DNA of 40,757 nt, from contig JAFRZX010000170.1 of the NCBI GenBank assembly GCA_017442315.1, forward strand, positions 1-40,757, read 5' to 3'. Shown here one piece after another: positions 17,832 through 26,164 of this stretch. The DNA is from Bacteroidales bacterium. Its GTDB lineage: Bacteria; Bacteroidota; Bacteroidia; Bacteroidales; UBA932. Below the pieces are notes generated by a model. The model worked only from the letters and a program-made list of their open reading frames with translations, was not told where the DNA came from and did not search any database. Position 1 is the first letter of the stretch. Every line of letters begins with the position of its first letter. Both the position numbers and the translations under genes were made by a program.

Positions 17832-19142
17832 ATGAAGAAAAGACTTCAGGCCATAACCTTGGGATGTTCCAAGAATAAGGTTGATACCGAGCACATACTT
17901 TCTCAGGTGGAAGATCTGTATGAGATCGTTCCGGAGGGAGAGGATGTGCCGGTTGATGTGATTCTGCTTAATACCTGCGGTTTTATCGGAGACGCCAAGG
18001 AGGAATCCGTTCAGGCTGTTCTTGAGGCTGTGGACAGGAAGTCAAGAGGAGAAGCGGGTAAGGTGCTTGTATTCGGATGTCTGTCTCAGAGGTATGCCGG
18101 TGAACTGCCCGGTCTTATCCCGGAGGTTGACGGATGGTTCGGGGCCAGGGATCTTGATCCTGTCATCCGTGCATTAGGTGCAGAGCCGGATAGTGCATGT
18201 GGCACAGGACGGTATCTCACCACCGCTTCCCATTATGCATATCTGAAGATTTCAGAAGGATGCGACAGAAGGTGTTCCTATTGCGCAATTCCGTTTATCC
18301 GTGGCGCACATCGGTCCGTACCGATGGAAAAACTCTTGGAAGAGGCGAGGATGCTTGCTGAAAAGGGGGTGAAGGAACTCATCGTCATTGCTCAGGATAC
18401 CACATACTATGGTCTGGACCTGTATCGGAAACGTGCATTGGCGGAACTTCTGCAGAAATTATCTGAAATTGATGGAATAGAATGGATTCGTATCCATTAT
18501 TCTTATCCTGCGGCATTCCCTGAGGATGTCCTTGACCAGATGGCATCCAATCCTAAAGTGTGCCGCTATATGGATATCCCGCTGCAGCATATTTCCGATA
18601 AGGTTCTGGATAACATGCATCGTAATGTAGATGGTGCATGGACTCGTGAACTGATCCGGAAGATGAGGGATAAAGTGCCCGGAGTGGTGTTGAGAACGAC
18701 CATGATTGTCGGTCATCCGGGCGAGGGAAAGAAGGAGTTTGCCGAACTACTGGATTTTGTACGTGAGGCACGTATTGAAAGACTTGGAGCATTCATGTAT
18801 TCGGAAGAGGAGGGTACATATGGTGCAGAACATTTCAGGGATTCAGTAAGTTCCAGGACAAAACAGGAACGCCTTGATGCCCTGATGACACTTCAGAGTG
18901 AGATATCTCTGGCATTCAATCGTTCAAGGATCGGAACAGAAACAGATGTCATAGTTGATGATTATTCTGATGGAGTCTTTGTGTGTCGTAGTGAATTTGA
19001 GAGTCCTGAGGTTGATGGCGAGATTCTTGTCAAGGCCGATATAGGAGATATAGATCCGTATTCTTTGATAGGTGAATTCATAAAGGTCAAGATCACAGGT
19101 GCAGATGAGTATGACCTGATTGCCGAAATAAAGGAACTTTAA
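17832..19142 (+). CDS. rimO: Ribosomal protein S12 methylthiotransferase RimO
   Basis: Radical-SAM methylthiotransferase that modifies Asp88 (E. coli numbering) of ribosomal protein S12. The MTTase N-terminal domain has the cluster cysteines in LGCSKNKVDTE, NTCGFIGDAKEE and GCLSQRY. The radical-SAM domain has CDRRCSYCAIPFIRG (about residue 140). The C-terminal TRAM domain (about 370-436) ends the protein. The 436-aa length and RimO-type SKNKVDTE distinguish it from MiaB. Confidence 0.95.
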   Translation: MKKRLQAITLGCSKNKVDTEHILSQVEDLYEIVPEGEDVPVDVILLNTCGFIGDAKEESVQAVLEAVDRKSRGEAGKVLVFGCLSQRYAGELPGLIPEVDGWFGARDLDPVIRALGAEPDSACGTGRYLTTASHYAYLKISEGCDRRCSYCAIPFIRGAHRSVPMEKLLEEARMLAEKGVKELIVIAQDTTYYGLDLYRKRALAELLQKLSEIDGIEWIRIHYSYPAAFPEDVLDQMASNPKVCRYMDIPLQHISDKVLDNMHRNVDGAWTRELIRKMRDKVPGVVLRTTMIVGHPGEGKKEFAELLDFVREARIERLGAFMYSEEEGTYGAEHFRDSVSSRTKQERLDALMTLQSEISLAFNRSRIGTETDVIVDDYSDGVFVCRSEFESPEVDGEILVKADIGDIDPYSLIGEFIKVKITGADEYDLIAEIKEL

Positions 19143-19152
19143 ACATTATGCT

Positions 19153-20103
19153 ATGAAGCGGTTTCCGATTCTCATGACTTTTGTTGCAGCTATGTCCATG
19201 ATGTTTTCATGCGGACCAAGCAAGCATATCATGCATCTTGAGATGCGCTATCCTTCCAGATCAGGTATCGAACTGGCAGGGAAGACGGTTTCCGTGATAT
19301 ATCTTCAAGGGAAGGACAGCATTTCTACCTCTTTTGCAGAGGCAATGGCCGACGGATTCGCTTATGCTGTTGAAAACGAGTATGGTACAGGAGACGGAAG
19401 TGTAGGAATTTATAGGCTTGAAGCAGAAAGAGGAGGGATGTATTCCTCTCGTGACACTCTGTTCAATCTTCTGATGGATACCGGATCTGACGTGGTATTC
19501 CTTCTCGATACCGTTAAATTGGAAAGCATGGAGATTGAAGGAGCTACACGTGTGGCTGCAACGACATCTCCCGATTCTTCTTATGTTTCAATGGCAAGAA
19601 TGCCTTTCACCATCAGAATTTATGGCTTCGATGCCATGAATAAGGAAGGAAAGGTCTATGCTTTCGGTGGAAGCAGTGTCGCGCGTCCGGATGTATATTC
19701 TGATGGTAAATGTCCGTCGTCCCTGCTGATGGTCAAGGCTTATTCCACATTAGCGGATGAAGCCTGGAATGCGGGCAATGAAATTGCAGATTCTTTCCGT
19801 TCACAATGGAAGAACGAACAATATTCTGTAGTCTATTATAACTCCCAGGACTGGTATGATGCCCTTGAAAAAGCACTCAGATATGATTGGAAAGGTGCAA
19901 TGGATATATGGTTCGGCCTCTTGGAGACCAATGACATGATGAAGCGCGCCTGCGCTGAATATAATATAGCACTTTCATGCTATATGCTTGGAGATCTTAA
20001 CCTTGCCGGACAGTGGCTTGACCGTTCCGATCAAGACAACAGACTGCCCAATATTTCTGAGAGTCTTCGGAAGCGTATAGATGCAAGGAAATCAGTTTTT
20101 TGA
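19153..20103 (+). CDS. Lipoprotein, DUF6340-like
   Basis: 316 aa with a lipoprotein signal peptide ending MMFSC (Cys20), so probably an outer-membrane or periplasmic lipoprotein. The central part (TVSVIYLQGKDSISTSFAEA, SDVVFLLDTVKLESMEIEG) resembles what is called DUF6340 in Bacteroidota; this assignment is from memory. The C-terminal third is helical and TPR-like (DWYDALEKALRYDWKGAMDI). It is the last gene of the nusB operon and its end overlaps the convergent glsB by 12 bp. Function unknown. Confidence 0.72.
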   Translation: MKRFPILMTFVAAMSMMFSCGPSKHIMHLEMRYPSRSGIELAGKTVSVIYLQGKDSISTSFAEAMADGFAYAVENEYGTGDGSVGIYRLEAERGGMYSSRDTLFNLLMDTGSDVVFLLDTVKLESMEIEGATRVAATTSPDSSYVSMARMPFTIRIYGFDAMNKEGKVYAFGGSSVARPDVYSDGKCPSSLLMVKAYSTLADEAWNAGNEIADSFRSQWKNEQYSVVYYNSQDWYDALEKALRYDWKGAMDIWFGLLETNDMMKRACAEYNIALSCYMLGDLNLAGQWLDRSDQDNRLPNISESLRKRIDARKSVF

Positions 20104-21159
20104 TTTCTTATGTTCTCTTCTCTTTTCAAGTTTTGCTTGCAGCTGTTCTCTTTTATGAGCGATCATCATTTTCAGATCTGCTCCGAAATTTTCGACAAAA
20201 AGAGGAAACCGTTTGGCTATGCTTGTCATCTTTTCTTCGATAAAGGAGTCGATATGACGTGCTTTCTTGGCTTCGTGGATTTCATCGAAAGCTATCAGTA
20301 TGCAGGTTTCCTCAGCCTCGCTGAACTCATGGTTGATTCCTCCTCCGAATGTCTTCATTGTAGGAGAAAGACTCATGTATGAGTTTACAAGCGGAGGGAT
20401 GTTTTCTCCCAGTCTGCGTACCTCTGCATTGAGAAGTTTATAATCGTCCTTGAATTCCTTTTCGGTAAGTATGCTGTCGAGGTAGTCTTTCGGAGTCTCT
20501 ATCTTCAATGGCTCCATAGGGGTGACCAGATTGTCCTTGTCCTCAAAATGCTTGAACAGGAAATGCTGTATCAGGTCCCTTGCCTGGCGGTTGTACTCAG
20601 GATACATCGTCATCTTACCGAAGAAATACTTCATGTTGGGCTTTATTATAGCCAATGCTCCCAGTCCGTCCCAAAGGTTATCCAATGCAAAAAGGGCTTT
20701 TGCACCTGCCTGTCTGCTCTGGTATTCAGGAGCGATGAAGCTTCTTCCAAGTTCTATTGTATAAGGAAGATATTCGGTCATGAATCTTTCCGAGAAATGG
20801 AACATATGTGAGGTCGCAAGCAGGGGTTGTCCGTTAGTGTCGATTCTGATATCGCTTCCGAGTATGAAACGATATCCTCCGATTATCTTTTCTGCATCCG
20901 GATCCCACACTATCAGTTGCTGATAAGGGGTCTCCATTGTGTCGAATTCATCGATGTCCATGGAAAGACCGCTTCCACCACCGGAATCGCGGAATGCTTC
21001 CTCACGCAGACGCCCGATCTCTTTCATGGTATTCGGGGAGTCGTGATGCGTGATCACATAGATCTCATTACCGCTTTTATTTGTATCTCTTAATTTCTTC
21101 TGCGGGGTAAGTTCTGCTTTGAGAATTTCCACGCTGATTGGTGATATGATAGGTTCCAT
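20092..21159 (-). CDS. glsB: Glycine N-acyltransferase GlsB-like (GNAT family)
   Basis: GNAT-fold acyltransferase related to ornithine-lipid OlsB. In Bacteroides GlsB makes N-acyl-3-hydroxy-fatty-acyl glycine (commendamide), the first step to glycine lipids. Visible blocks are EIGRLREEAFRDSGGGSG, QLIVWDPDAEKIIGGYRF and ELGRSFIAPEYQS. From ATG 21159 it is 355 aa. An in-frame ATG at 21207 would overlap glsA by 40 nt and add an atypical N-terminus, so I prefer 21159, 8 nt after glsA. The basic C-terminus (KLEKRREHKKSKN) overlaps the convergent lipoprotein gene. Confidence 0.85.
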   Translation of the reverse strand: MEPIISPISVEILKAELTPQKKLRDTNKSGNEIYVITHHDSPNTMKEIGRLREEAFRDSGGGSGLSMDIDEFDTMETPYQQLIVWDPDAEKIIGGYRFILGSDIRIDTNGQPLLATSHMFHFSERFMTEYLPYTIELGRSFIAPEYQSRQAGAKALFALDNLWDGLGALAIIKPNMKYFFGKMTMYPEYNRQARDLIQHFLFKHFEDKDNLVTPMEPLKIETPKDYLDSILTEKEFKDDYKLLNAEVRRLGENIPPLVNSYMSLSPTMKTFGGGINHEFSEAEETCILIAFDEIHEAKKARHIDSFIEEKMTSIAKRFPLFVENFGADLKMMIAHKREQLQAKLEKRREHKKSKN

Positions 21160-21167
21160 AGTATAGG

Positions 21168-21983
21168 TTATAGTCCGTATGCAATCTTTCTGATTTCCTG
21201 TGCCCATTCATTGTCGCTCTTGGAACTGTCGAGAGTCTCTATGGGTATAGGCTTTCCGAATGTGATGCGATATTTTCTTCCAGTGCTTCTGTACATTTCA
21301 TCCGGCAGCAGCATCATGGCAAAATTGAATTTCAGTCCAAGAGCTTTCTGAAGATTCGCGATCCGATAGAATCTTTTGGAGTTTTCTCCTTCAAAGTGAA
21401 TCGGAATGATGTCCCTTCCTGTCTCTCTGCTTTTTTTGACGAATGATTTTCCCCATGCAAGGTCTGTTATAACACCGTCTGTCTTTCTCGAACATAGACC
21501 GGCAGGGAAAATAAGCATCTGATTATCCGAATCATACGCTTCATTGACCAGCTTTGACAGATTTCTTGCCTGACTTCCCAGTTTGTTTACAGGAATTCCA
21601 AGAGGAGCCATCCCTTTCAGGTTCATCAGCAGGTCGTTGAGAAGGTATTTGACCTTTCCGTCGTATTGCCGCCCTATTATTGCACCCAAGGTGACACCGT
21701 CTATCGCTCCTAAGGGATGATTGGATACAAATGTCAGTCTTCTACCGTCTTTAGGAAGATTTTCCAAGCCATTGACTTCAATATCCACACCCAGATATTT
21801 GAGGCAGTTTTCGCAGAATTCCACTCCAACATATCCCTCTTTCAGGTATCCGTTGATATAGTCAAGATGCATGAAGTTTCCGAACCACCTGATCAGGAAC
21901 TTCGGAATGTATTTCGCTTTGCTTCCGGCCTTTGAGCGTATGACCTGCTCAAGGTCAAGAATCTGAGGCTGTCTTTCTGTCAT
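21168..21983 (-). CDS. glsA: Acyltransferase GlsA-like (PlsC superfamily)
   Basis: 271-aa lysophospholipid-acyltransferase-like protein, predicted to O-acylate the 3-hydroxyl of N-acyl glycine in glycine-lipid synthesis. The catalytic block is SNHPLGAIDG, in which His and Asp are five residues apart rather than the usual four. FPAGLCSRKTDGVI and DIIPIHFEGENSKRFYRI follow. It lies between the DUF1846 gene and glsB in one minus-strand operon. Pairing with the GNAT gene is the main evidence for this pathway. Confidence 0.86.
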   Translation of the reverse strand: MTERQPQILDLEQVIRSKAGSKAKYIPKFLIRWFGNFMHLDYINGYLKEGYVGVEFCENCLKYLGVDIEVNGLENLPKDGRRLTFVSNHPLGAIDGVTLGAIIGRQYDGKVKYLLNDLLMNLKGMAPLGIPVNKLGSQARNLSKLVNEAYDSDNQMLIFPAGLCSRKTDGVITDLAWGKSFVKKSRETGRDIIPIHFEGENSKRFYRIANLQKALGLKFNFAMMLLPDEMYRSTGRKYRITFGKPIPIETLDSSKSDNEWAQEIRKIAYGL

Positions 21984-21999
21984 TGCTGTCGTTTTAGGT

Positions 22000-23466
22000 T
22001 TATTCTATTTTCCTGACAGGATCGCATGTTAGTCCTACTCCAAGTTTCTTGAATATCTTTCTGTCCACTTCGCTGAGCATCACTGTCGAATGAACCTGGC
22101 ATCCGTCCAGTTTTGGAAGCTGGTCAAGTGCTTTCCGGCAGTTTTCATCATTTATGCTCAGCATGGAGAGAGCTACAAGCACCTCATCAGTATGGAGGCG
22201 CGGGTTGTGTCCATGAAGGAAACTCACCTTTGTCCTCTGTATCGGTGCTATCATTTCCTCTGGTATCAGCTGCACGTTGTGCGGAATGCCGGCCAGATGC
22301 TTTGTCGCATTGAGGATAAGTGCGGCACTTGGACCAAGAAGAGAACTGGTCCTTGATGTGATGATGGTTCCGTCCTGCAGTTCAATGGCAGCGGTAGGTA
22401 CTCCTGAAAGTTCCTTTCTTTCGCGTGCAGCAACTGTTGTCCTGCGGTATTCTGTAGTGAGTTTCGCCTGCTTTAGTATCAGAGATATCTTGTTCACTTC
22501 ATGTTCATTGTCACCGTTTACCGCAAGGCGTCCGAGGGAAGAATAATATCTTCTGATGATCTCCTCCCTGGCAGCATTGCAGCACATGTCTTCATCGCTC
22601 ATGCAGAATCCTATCATGTTCACACCCATGTCGGTTGGAGACTTGTACGGACTGTCTCCGTAAATTCCTTCAAAAAGTGCATTGAGAACAGGGAAGACCT
22701 CAATGTCACGATTGTAGCTGGTAGCGATTGTTCCGTAGGCTTCAAGATGGAACGGATCTATCATGTTCACATCGTTCAGGTCTGCAGTTGCGGCTTCATA
22801 TGCGATGTTTACCGGATGCTTCAAAGGAAGATTCCATACCGGGAATGTTTCAAATTTTGCATAACCGGCCTTTTCTCCTCTTTTGTTTTCATGGTAGAGC
22901 TGGCTCAGACATACGGCCATCTTCCCGCTTCCAGGTCCTGGAGCTGTCACCACCACCAGCGGTCTGGAGGTGATGATATAATCGTTCTTTCCGAAACCTT
23001 CTTCAGAATCTATAAGGGCTACGTTGTTGGGATATCCTTCAATGGTGTAATGGTAATAGACCTTTATTCCAAGTCTTTCCAGACGTTTCCTATATGTGTC
23101 AGCACTGGATTGTCCGTTGTAATGCGTGATGACTACACTGCTGACATACATGCCGATGTTTTCAAATTCTGAGCGAAGACGTAGCACATCTTCGTCATAT
23201 GTTATTCCCAGATCCCCTCTGACCTTGTTCTTCTCTATATCCAGGGCACTTATTACCAGCAGAATCTCAGCTTCGTCACGTAGCTGCATGAGCATCCTCA
23301 ACTTGCTGTCAGGATGAAATCCCGGCAAAACTCTGCTTGCATGATTGTCGTCGAATAGTTTGCCTCCGAATTCGAGGTATAGCTTGTCTCCGAACTGAGA
23401 AATCCTTTTTTTGATCTGTTCGGACTGTATCTTCAGATACTTTTCGTTGTCAAATCCCGTTTTCAT
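22000..23466 (-). CDS. DUF1846 family protein
   Basis: 488-aa cytoplasmic protein starting MKTGFDNEKYLKIQSEQIKK, typical of DUF1846. It has a P-loop-like VTAPGPGSGKMAVCLSQLYH (about residues 172-191), suggesting nucleotide binding. Members are widespread in gut bacteria and structures exist, but the reaction is not known to me. It is first in the operon with glsA (17 nt downstream) and glsB. A good promoter lies just upstream. Confidence 0.88.
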   Translation of the reverse strand: MKTGFDNEKYLKIQSEQIKKRISQFGDKLYLEFGGKLFDDNHASRVLPGFHPDSKLRMLMQLRDEAEILLVISALDIEKNKVRGDLGITYDEDVLRLRSEFENIGMYVSSVVITHYNGQSSADTYRKRLERLGIKVYYHYTIEGYPNNVALIDSEEGFGKNDYIITSRPLVVVTAPGPGSGKMAVCLSQLYHENKRGEKAGYAKFETFPVWNLPLKHPVNIAYEAATADLNDVNMIDPFHLEAYGTIATSYNRDIEVFPVLNALFEGIYGDSPYKSPTDMGVNMIGFCMSDEDMCCNAAREEIIRRYYSSLGRLAVNGDNEHEVNKISLILKQAKLTTEYRRTTVAARERKELSGVPTAAIELQDGTIITSRTSSLLGPSAALILNATKHLAGIPHNVQLIPEEMIAPIQRTKVSFLHGHNPRLHTDEVLVALSMLSINDENCRKALDQLPKLDGCQVHSTVMLSEVDRKIFKKLGVGLTCDPVRKIE

Positions 23467-23474
23467 ACGGAATG

Positions 23475-23505
23475 CAAAGATAACTTTTCTTCATTCTCTT
23501 TGCAA
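23475..23505 (-). promoter_or_regulatory. Bacteroidota-type promoter for DUF1846-glsA-glsB
   Basis: On the minus strand, TTG (23505-23503), a 20-nt spacer and TATCTTTG (23482-23475). The start codon at 23466 lies 8 nt past the box, so the 5-prime leader would be extremely short or absent. Confidence 0.65.
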
Positions 23506-23576
23506 GAGAATTATGTAAAAAACTCTTGCATTTTCATAACAGTATAATCGTTGTGGCCACATATGAAAACAGAAAT

Positions 23577-23601
23577 GGCTGCCCTATGACATAGGACAGC
23601 C
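23577..23601 (-). terminator. rnpB terminator
   Basis: GGCTGTCCTATG (23601-23590) pairs with CATAGGGCAGCC (23588-23577) on the minus strand, with one G-U pair. The sequence atttctgtttt follows. It starts directly after the conserved 3-prime end of RNase P RNA. Confidence 0.7.
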
Positions 23602-23602
23602 T

Positions 23603-23930
23603 CCAGGTAGAACCGTAAGCCGGTTTCTGTTTTAATCTGTCATTTATCTTCGCAACCTACCCCCCGGAAAAGGACGGGCAGCCCTTACGTCCTTGCGGAC
23701 ACTCCGGTATATTTGGTCTTGCAGGTCTCGGTGCCGTCACCGCCGTATGTCACCATACGACGTCGTGAGCTCTTGCCTCGCGGTTTCACCCTTACCCTTG
23801 CGGGCGGTCTGTTTTCTGTTACGGCATTCATAAGATTACTCCCATCTGTGATTTCCACAGCGAGTTGCCCTTTCCTGTCCGGACTTTCCTCTGAGGCCAA
23901 GCCTCAGCGACAGAAGCGTCCTACCTGTAT
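23603..23930 (-). ncRNA. rnpB: RNase P RNA (class A)
   Basis: Catalytic RNA that matures tRNA 5-prime ends. On the minus strand, the conserved region V element GAGGAAAGTCCGGAC (23893-23879) follows the 5-prime AGGTAGGACGC segment. The conserved 3-prime block GAAACCGGCTTACGG lies at 23627-23613. The terminal AGGTAG and CTACCT pair to close the molecule. Boundaries are set from that pairing and are good to within several nt. The gene sits 3 nt beyond the stop of the flavoenzyme gene with the same orientation. Confidence 0.95.
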
Positions 23931-23933
23931 CTG

Positions 23934-25190
23934 TTATTTATATCCGAGCTTGCGCTCCATAGTGTCATTCTGTCTGTTGATCTTTTCAACAGCCTTTATC
24001 AGTCCTGGTGTGATGTCTTCGCAATGCTTATGGCACTGCATTGACCTTGAATACATTCGTCCGATGCAGAAATTGCTGTGTCCGCATCCGCTGCAATGCT
24101 TTTCATCAGCCATCATCTTGTTGACGAAGTCAGTATCTTCCAATACGGCTCTTCCCATCTGTACCATCGGGAATCCATTGTCGATGGCCTTGTCAGCTGT
24201 CTCTCTGGAAATTACGCCTCCTACGTATACAAACGGAAAATCCGGCATCGCCTGCTTGAATTTCAATGCATCCTCCATGAAGAAAAGAGGCTTGAATGGT
24301 ACGGTAGGAGCAACGATCTTACCTGCAATGCCGACTCCAAGCTTGAGCCACCATTTGCTCCATGGGAAATAATGCACTATAGGTCTCACTGGAAACTGGC
24401 CGCGCATTACATATTGAGGATGTCTGCTGACGAAACCTCCTGAGAGAACTATGGACTCGATTCCGAGGTCTCTCAATACCTTTGCCACTTCAATGAGTTC
24501 GTCTGTCTCCTGTCCTCCCTTGAAGCCGTCACGTGTGTTGAGTTTGGCAAAGAGAGCTACTTTCCCCTTTCCTGCTGCCACAGCCTTGCTGACACACATT
24601 TTCATGAATCTCATCCTGTTTTCAAGGCTTCCTCCGAACTCGTCACGCCTTTTGTTGGTGTACGGAGACAGGAACTGTGAGATGAGATATCCGTGTCCGG
24701 CATGTATCTCTATTGCATCGAAACCGGCTTCAATGGCGAGTTCCACCGCTTTTCCGTATGCTTCGGCCACCTCGTCGATCTGTCTTGCATTCATCTTCTG
24801 AACGAAAGTAGGGGAGTATAGGTTGAATCCTCTGCTTGCTCCATATGGCATGCAGCCGCAGATGCTTCTGTGCGACATGTTTCCGCAATGTCCCAGCTGG
24901 ATGGAAGCCTTTGCTCCTTCAGCATGTATAGCATCTGTAAGTTTCTTCAGTTCAGGTACGATCTCCTCTCTCATCCATAGCTGGTTCTCGAAAGACAATC
25001 CGCTTCTGCATACGGCAGCATAAGCTACGGTTGTCATTCCGATTCCCCCGCGCGCAACAGCCGTATGGTAATCGAACAGTTCCTGAGATGGCCTCTGACC
25101 TGGACACATCGCTTCGAATGCCGCTGATCTGATGGTCCTGTTGCGAAGTTCTACAGGACCGATTCTGTAAGGTGTAAATAATTCGCTCAT
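23934..25190 (-). CDS. OYE-family NADH:flavin oxidoreductase (possible steroid/enone reductase)
   Basis: FMN TIM-barrel ene-reductase. It starts LFTPYRIGPVELRNRTIRSA and has IQLGHCGNMSH, the substrate-binding HAGHGYLISQFLSPYTNKR (about residue 170) and the C-terminal phosphate-binding region FPMVQMGRAVLEDTDF. From ATG 25190 it is 418 aa. A start at 25271 would add 27 residues unlike family members. It lacks the FAD/NAD domain of dienoyl-CoA reductases but keeps a cysteine cluster (CSGCGHSNFC, then CHKHC), perhaps for an Fe-S cluster. It is paired with a SRD5A-like reductase gene, which suggests reduction of the double bond of 3-keto-steroid or other enone substrates. Confidence 0.85.
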   Translation of the reverse strand: MSELFTPYRIGPVELRNRTIRSAAFEAMCPGQRPSQELFDYHTAVARGGIGMTTVAYAAVCRSGLSFENQLWMREEIVPELKKLTDAIHAEGAKASIQLGHCGNMSHRSICGCMPYGASRGFNLYSPTFVQKMNARQIDEVAEAYGKAVELAIEAGFDAIEIHAGHGYLISQFLSPYTNKRRDEFGGSLENRMRFMKMCVSKAVAAGKGKVALFAKLNTRDGFKGGQETDELIEVAKVLRDLGIESIVLSGGFVSRHPQYVMRGQFPVRPIVHYFPWSKWWLKLGVGIAGKIVAPTVPFKPLFFMEDALKFKQAMPDFPFVYVGGVISRETADKAIDNGFPMVQMGRAVLEDTDFVNKMMADEKHCSGCGHSNFCIGRMYSRSMQCHKHCEDITPGLIKAVEKINRQNDTMERKLGYK

Positions 25191-25285
25191 AATGTATCTG
25201 CTTCCCTTGTCAAGCTTTGAATGGCTGGAATCGCCTATGGCACAGCTCGGTTGGGATGACATTGTTTTCAATAATGTTATTGCTC

Positions 25286-26065
25286 TTACCAGATGAATGG
25301 TATCAGATGTTTTTTGTTAAGTCTGGTATATTCTTCTCCAAATTCCTGTTCGTACTTTCCTGTCAGCGACTTTGCACGAGGACCTAAGTTTGCGAATGTC
25401 CATACAGCGAAAAGCAGTCCGGCTGGCGACCATGTCAGGATGGCGTATCCTATCCATTCGGTAAGCTCTCCGAAATAGTTTGCAGATGTGACATATCTGT
25501 AGAGTCCTTTGCGAGGAATATAGTGCTTCGAATCTCCAGGCTTGCGCAGATTGCGGATGACATGGTCTGAATGCAGGTTGATAGCCATTCCACAGAAGAA
25601 TACCAGTGTGCCGATGATGAACTGAGGACCGTACAGCCATTGTGTGTCATACATCCCTGCAGGTGCTTCCCAATAAAGCCATCCACCTATAAGATAAGCA
25701 TTTAATGTATTGAAAATCAATCCCATCAGCATGATGGCTATTGGCATTTTGCTTTTCCCCCTCATCATAAGAGGAAAAATGAACGACCTCTGGAAATAGT
25801 GCAGCAGGTAGAGGCCGGCCATGATATACAGCACTGTTTTGGAATTGCCTGTGTCCGTACCGGAAGTGGCAAATCTGACAGTATAAAAAAGCAGGAAGAA
25901 GAAGGCAGGTGCTTCCATCGCTATCCAAGCCACCCTGTTGTTTATCTTCGGGCCCCAGTTGGAAGATGACAGATAGCCATATCCGGCCTTGAAAAAGAAT
26001 AGTGCTATGAATACGATGACAGCCATAGCAGCCATCACAGCCATTATTATGTAGTATGTATTCAT
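25286..26065 (-). CDS. SRD5A-like membrane reductase (3-oxo-5-alpha-steroid 4-dehydrogenase family)
   Basis: 259-aa polytopic membrane protein with six or seven hydrophobic helices. The C-terminal half has the steroid 5-alpha-reductase signatures HSDHVIRNLRKPG, YIPRKGLYRYVTSANYFGE and the NADPH-binding end TGKYEQEFGEEYTRLNKKHL. The family reduces the delta-4 bond of 3-keto steroids with NADPH. In gut Bacteroidales such enzymes have been linked to allo-bile acids and steroid hormones; the native substrate here is unknown. It is first in a two-gene operon with the OYE enzyme. Confidence 0.88.
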   Translation of the reverse strand: MNTYYIIMAVMAAMAVIVFIALFFFKAGYGYLSSSNWGPKINNRVAWIAMEAPAFFFLLFYTVRFATSGTDTGNSKTVLYIMAGLYLLHYFQRSFIFPLMMRGKSKMPIAIMLMGLIFNTLNAYLIGGWLYWEAPAGMYDTQWLYGPQFIIGTLVFFCGMAINLHSDHVIRNLRKPGDSKHYIPRKGLYRYVTSANYFGELTEWIGYAILTWSPAGLLFAVWTFANLGPRAKSLTGKYEQEFGEEYTRLNKKHLIPFIW

Positions 26066-26090
26066 TTGAATCCTGTTTTGTAAAACCTCG

Positions 26091-26098
26091 CAAAGGTA
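26091..26098 (-). promoter_or_regulatory. Minus-7 box for the SRD5A-like/OYE operon
   Basis: TACCTTTG on the minus strand, 25 nt before the start codon at 26065. The minus-33 element is not well spaced. It is back to back with the box for the glutaminyl cyclase gene. Confidence 0.5.
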
Positions 26099-26129
26099 AT
26101 GATAATTTTCTCAAATTGTTTTTTTTACT

Positions 26130-26137
26130 TACTTTTG
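26130..26137 (+). promoter_or_regulatory. Minus-7 box for glutaminyl cyclase gene
   Basis: TACTTTTG, TAnnTTTG type. The predicted transcription start near 26144 lies after the in-frame ATG at 26099, which supports ATG 26165 as the true start. Confidence 0.5.
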
Positions 26138-26164
26138 TGCCCTGTTGGAAGAATAATTGCCTTG

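Noticed and set aside
23647-23665. C6 run in rnpB as a phase-variation tract
   Set aside because: It lies in a non-coding structural RNA and is short; length change would have no reading-frame effect.
23713-24372. 219-codon plus-strand frame across rnpB and the OYE gene
   Set aside because: It covers conserved RNase P RNA blocks and the end of a real gene on the other strand. The composition shows no protein signature.
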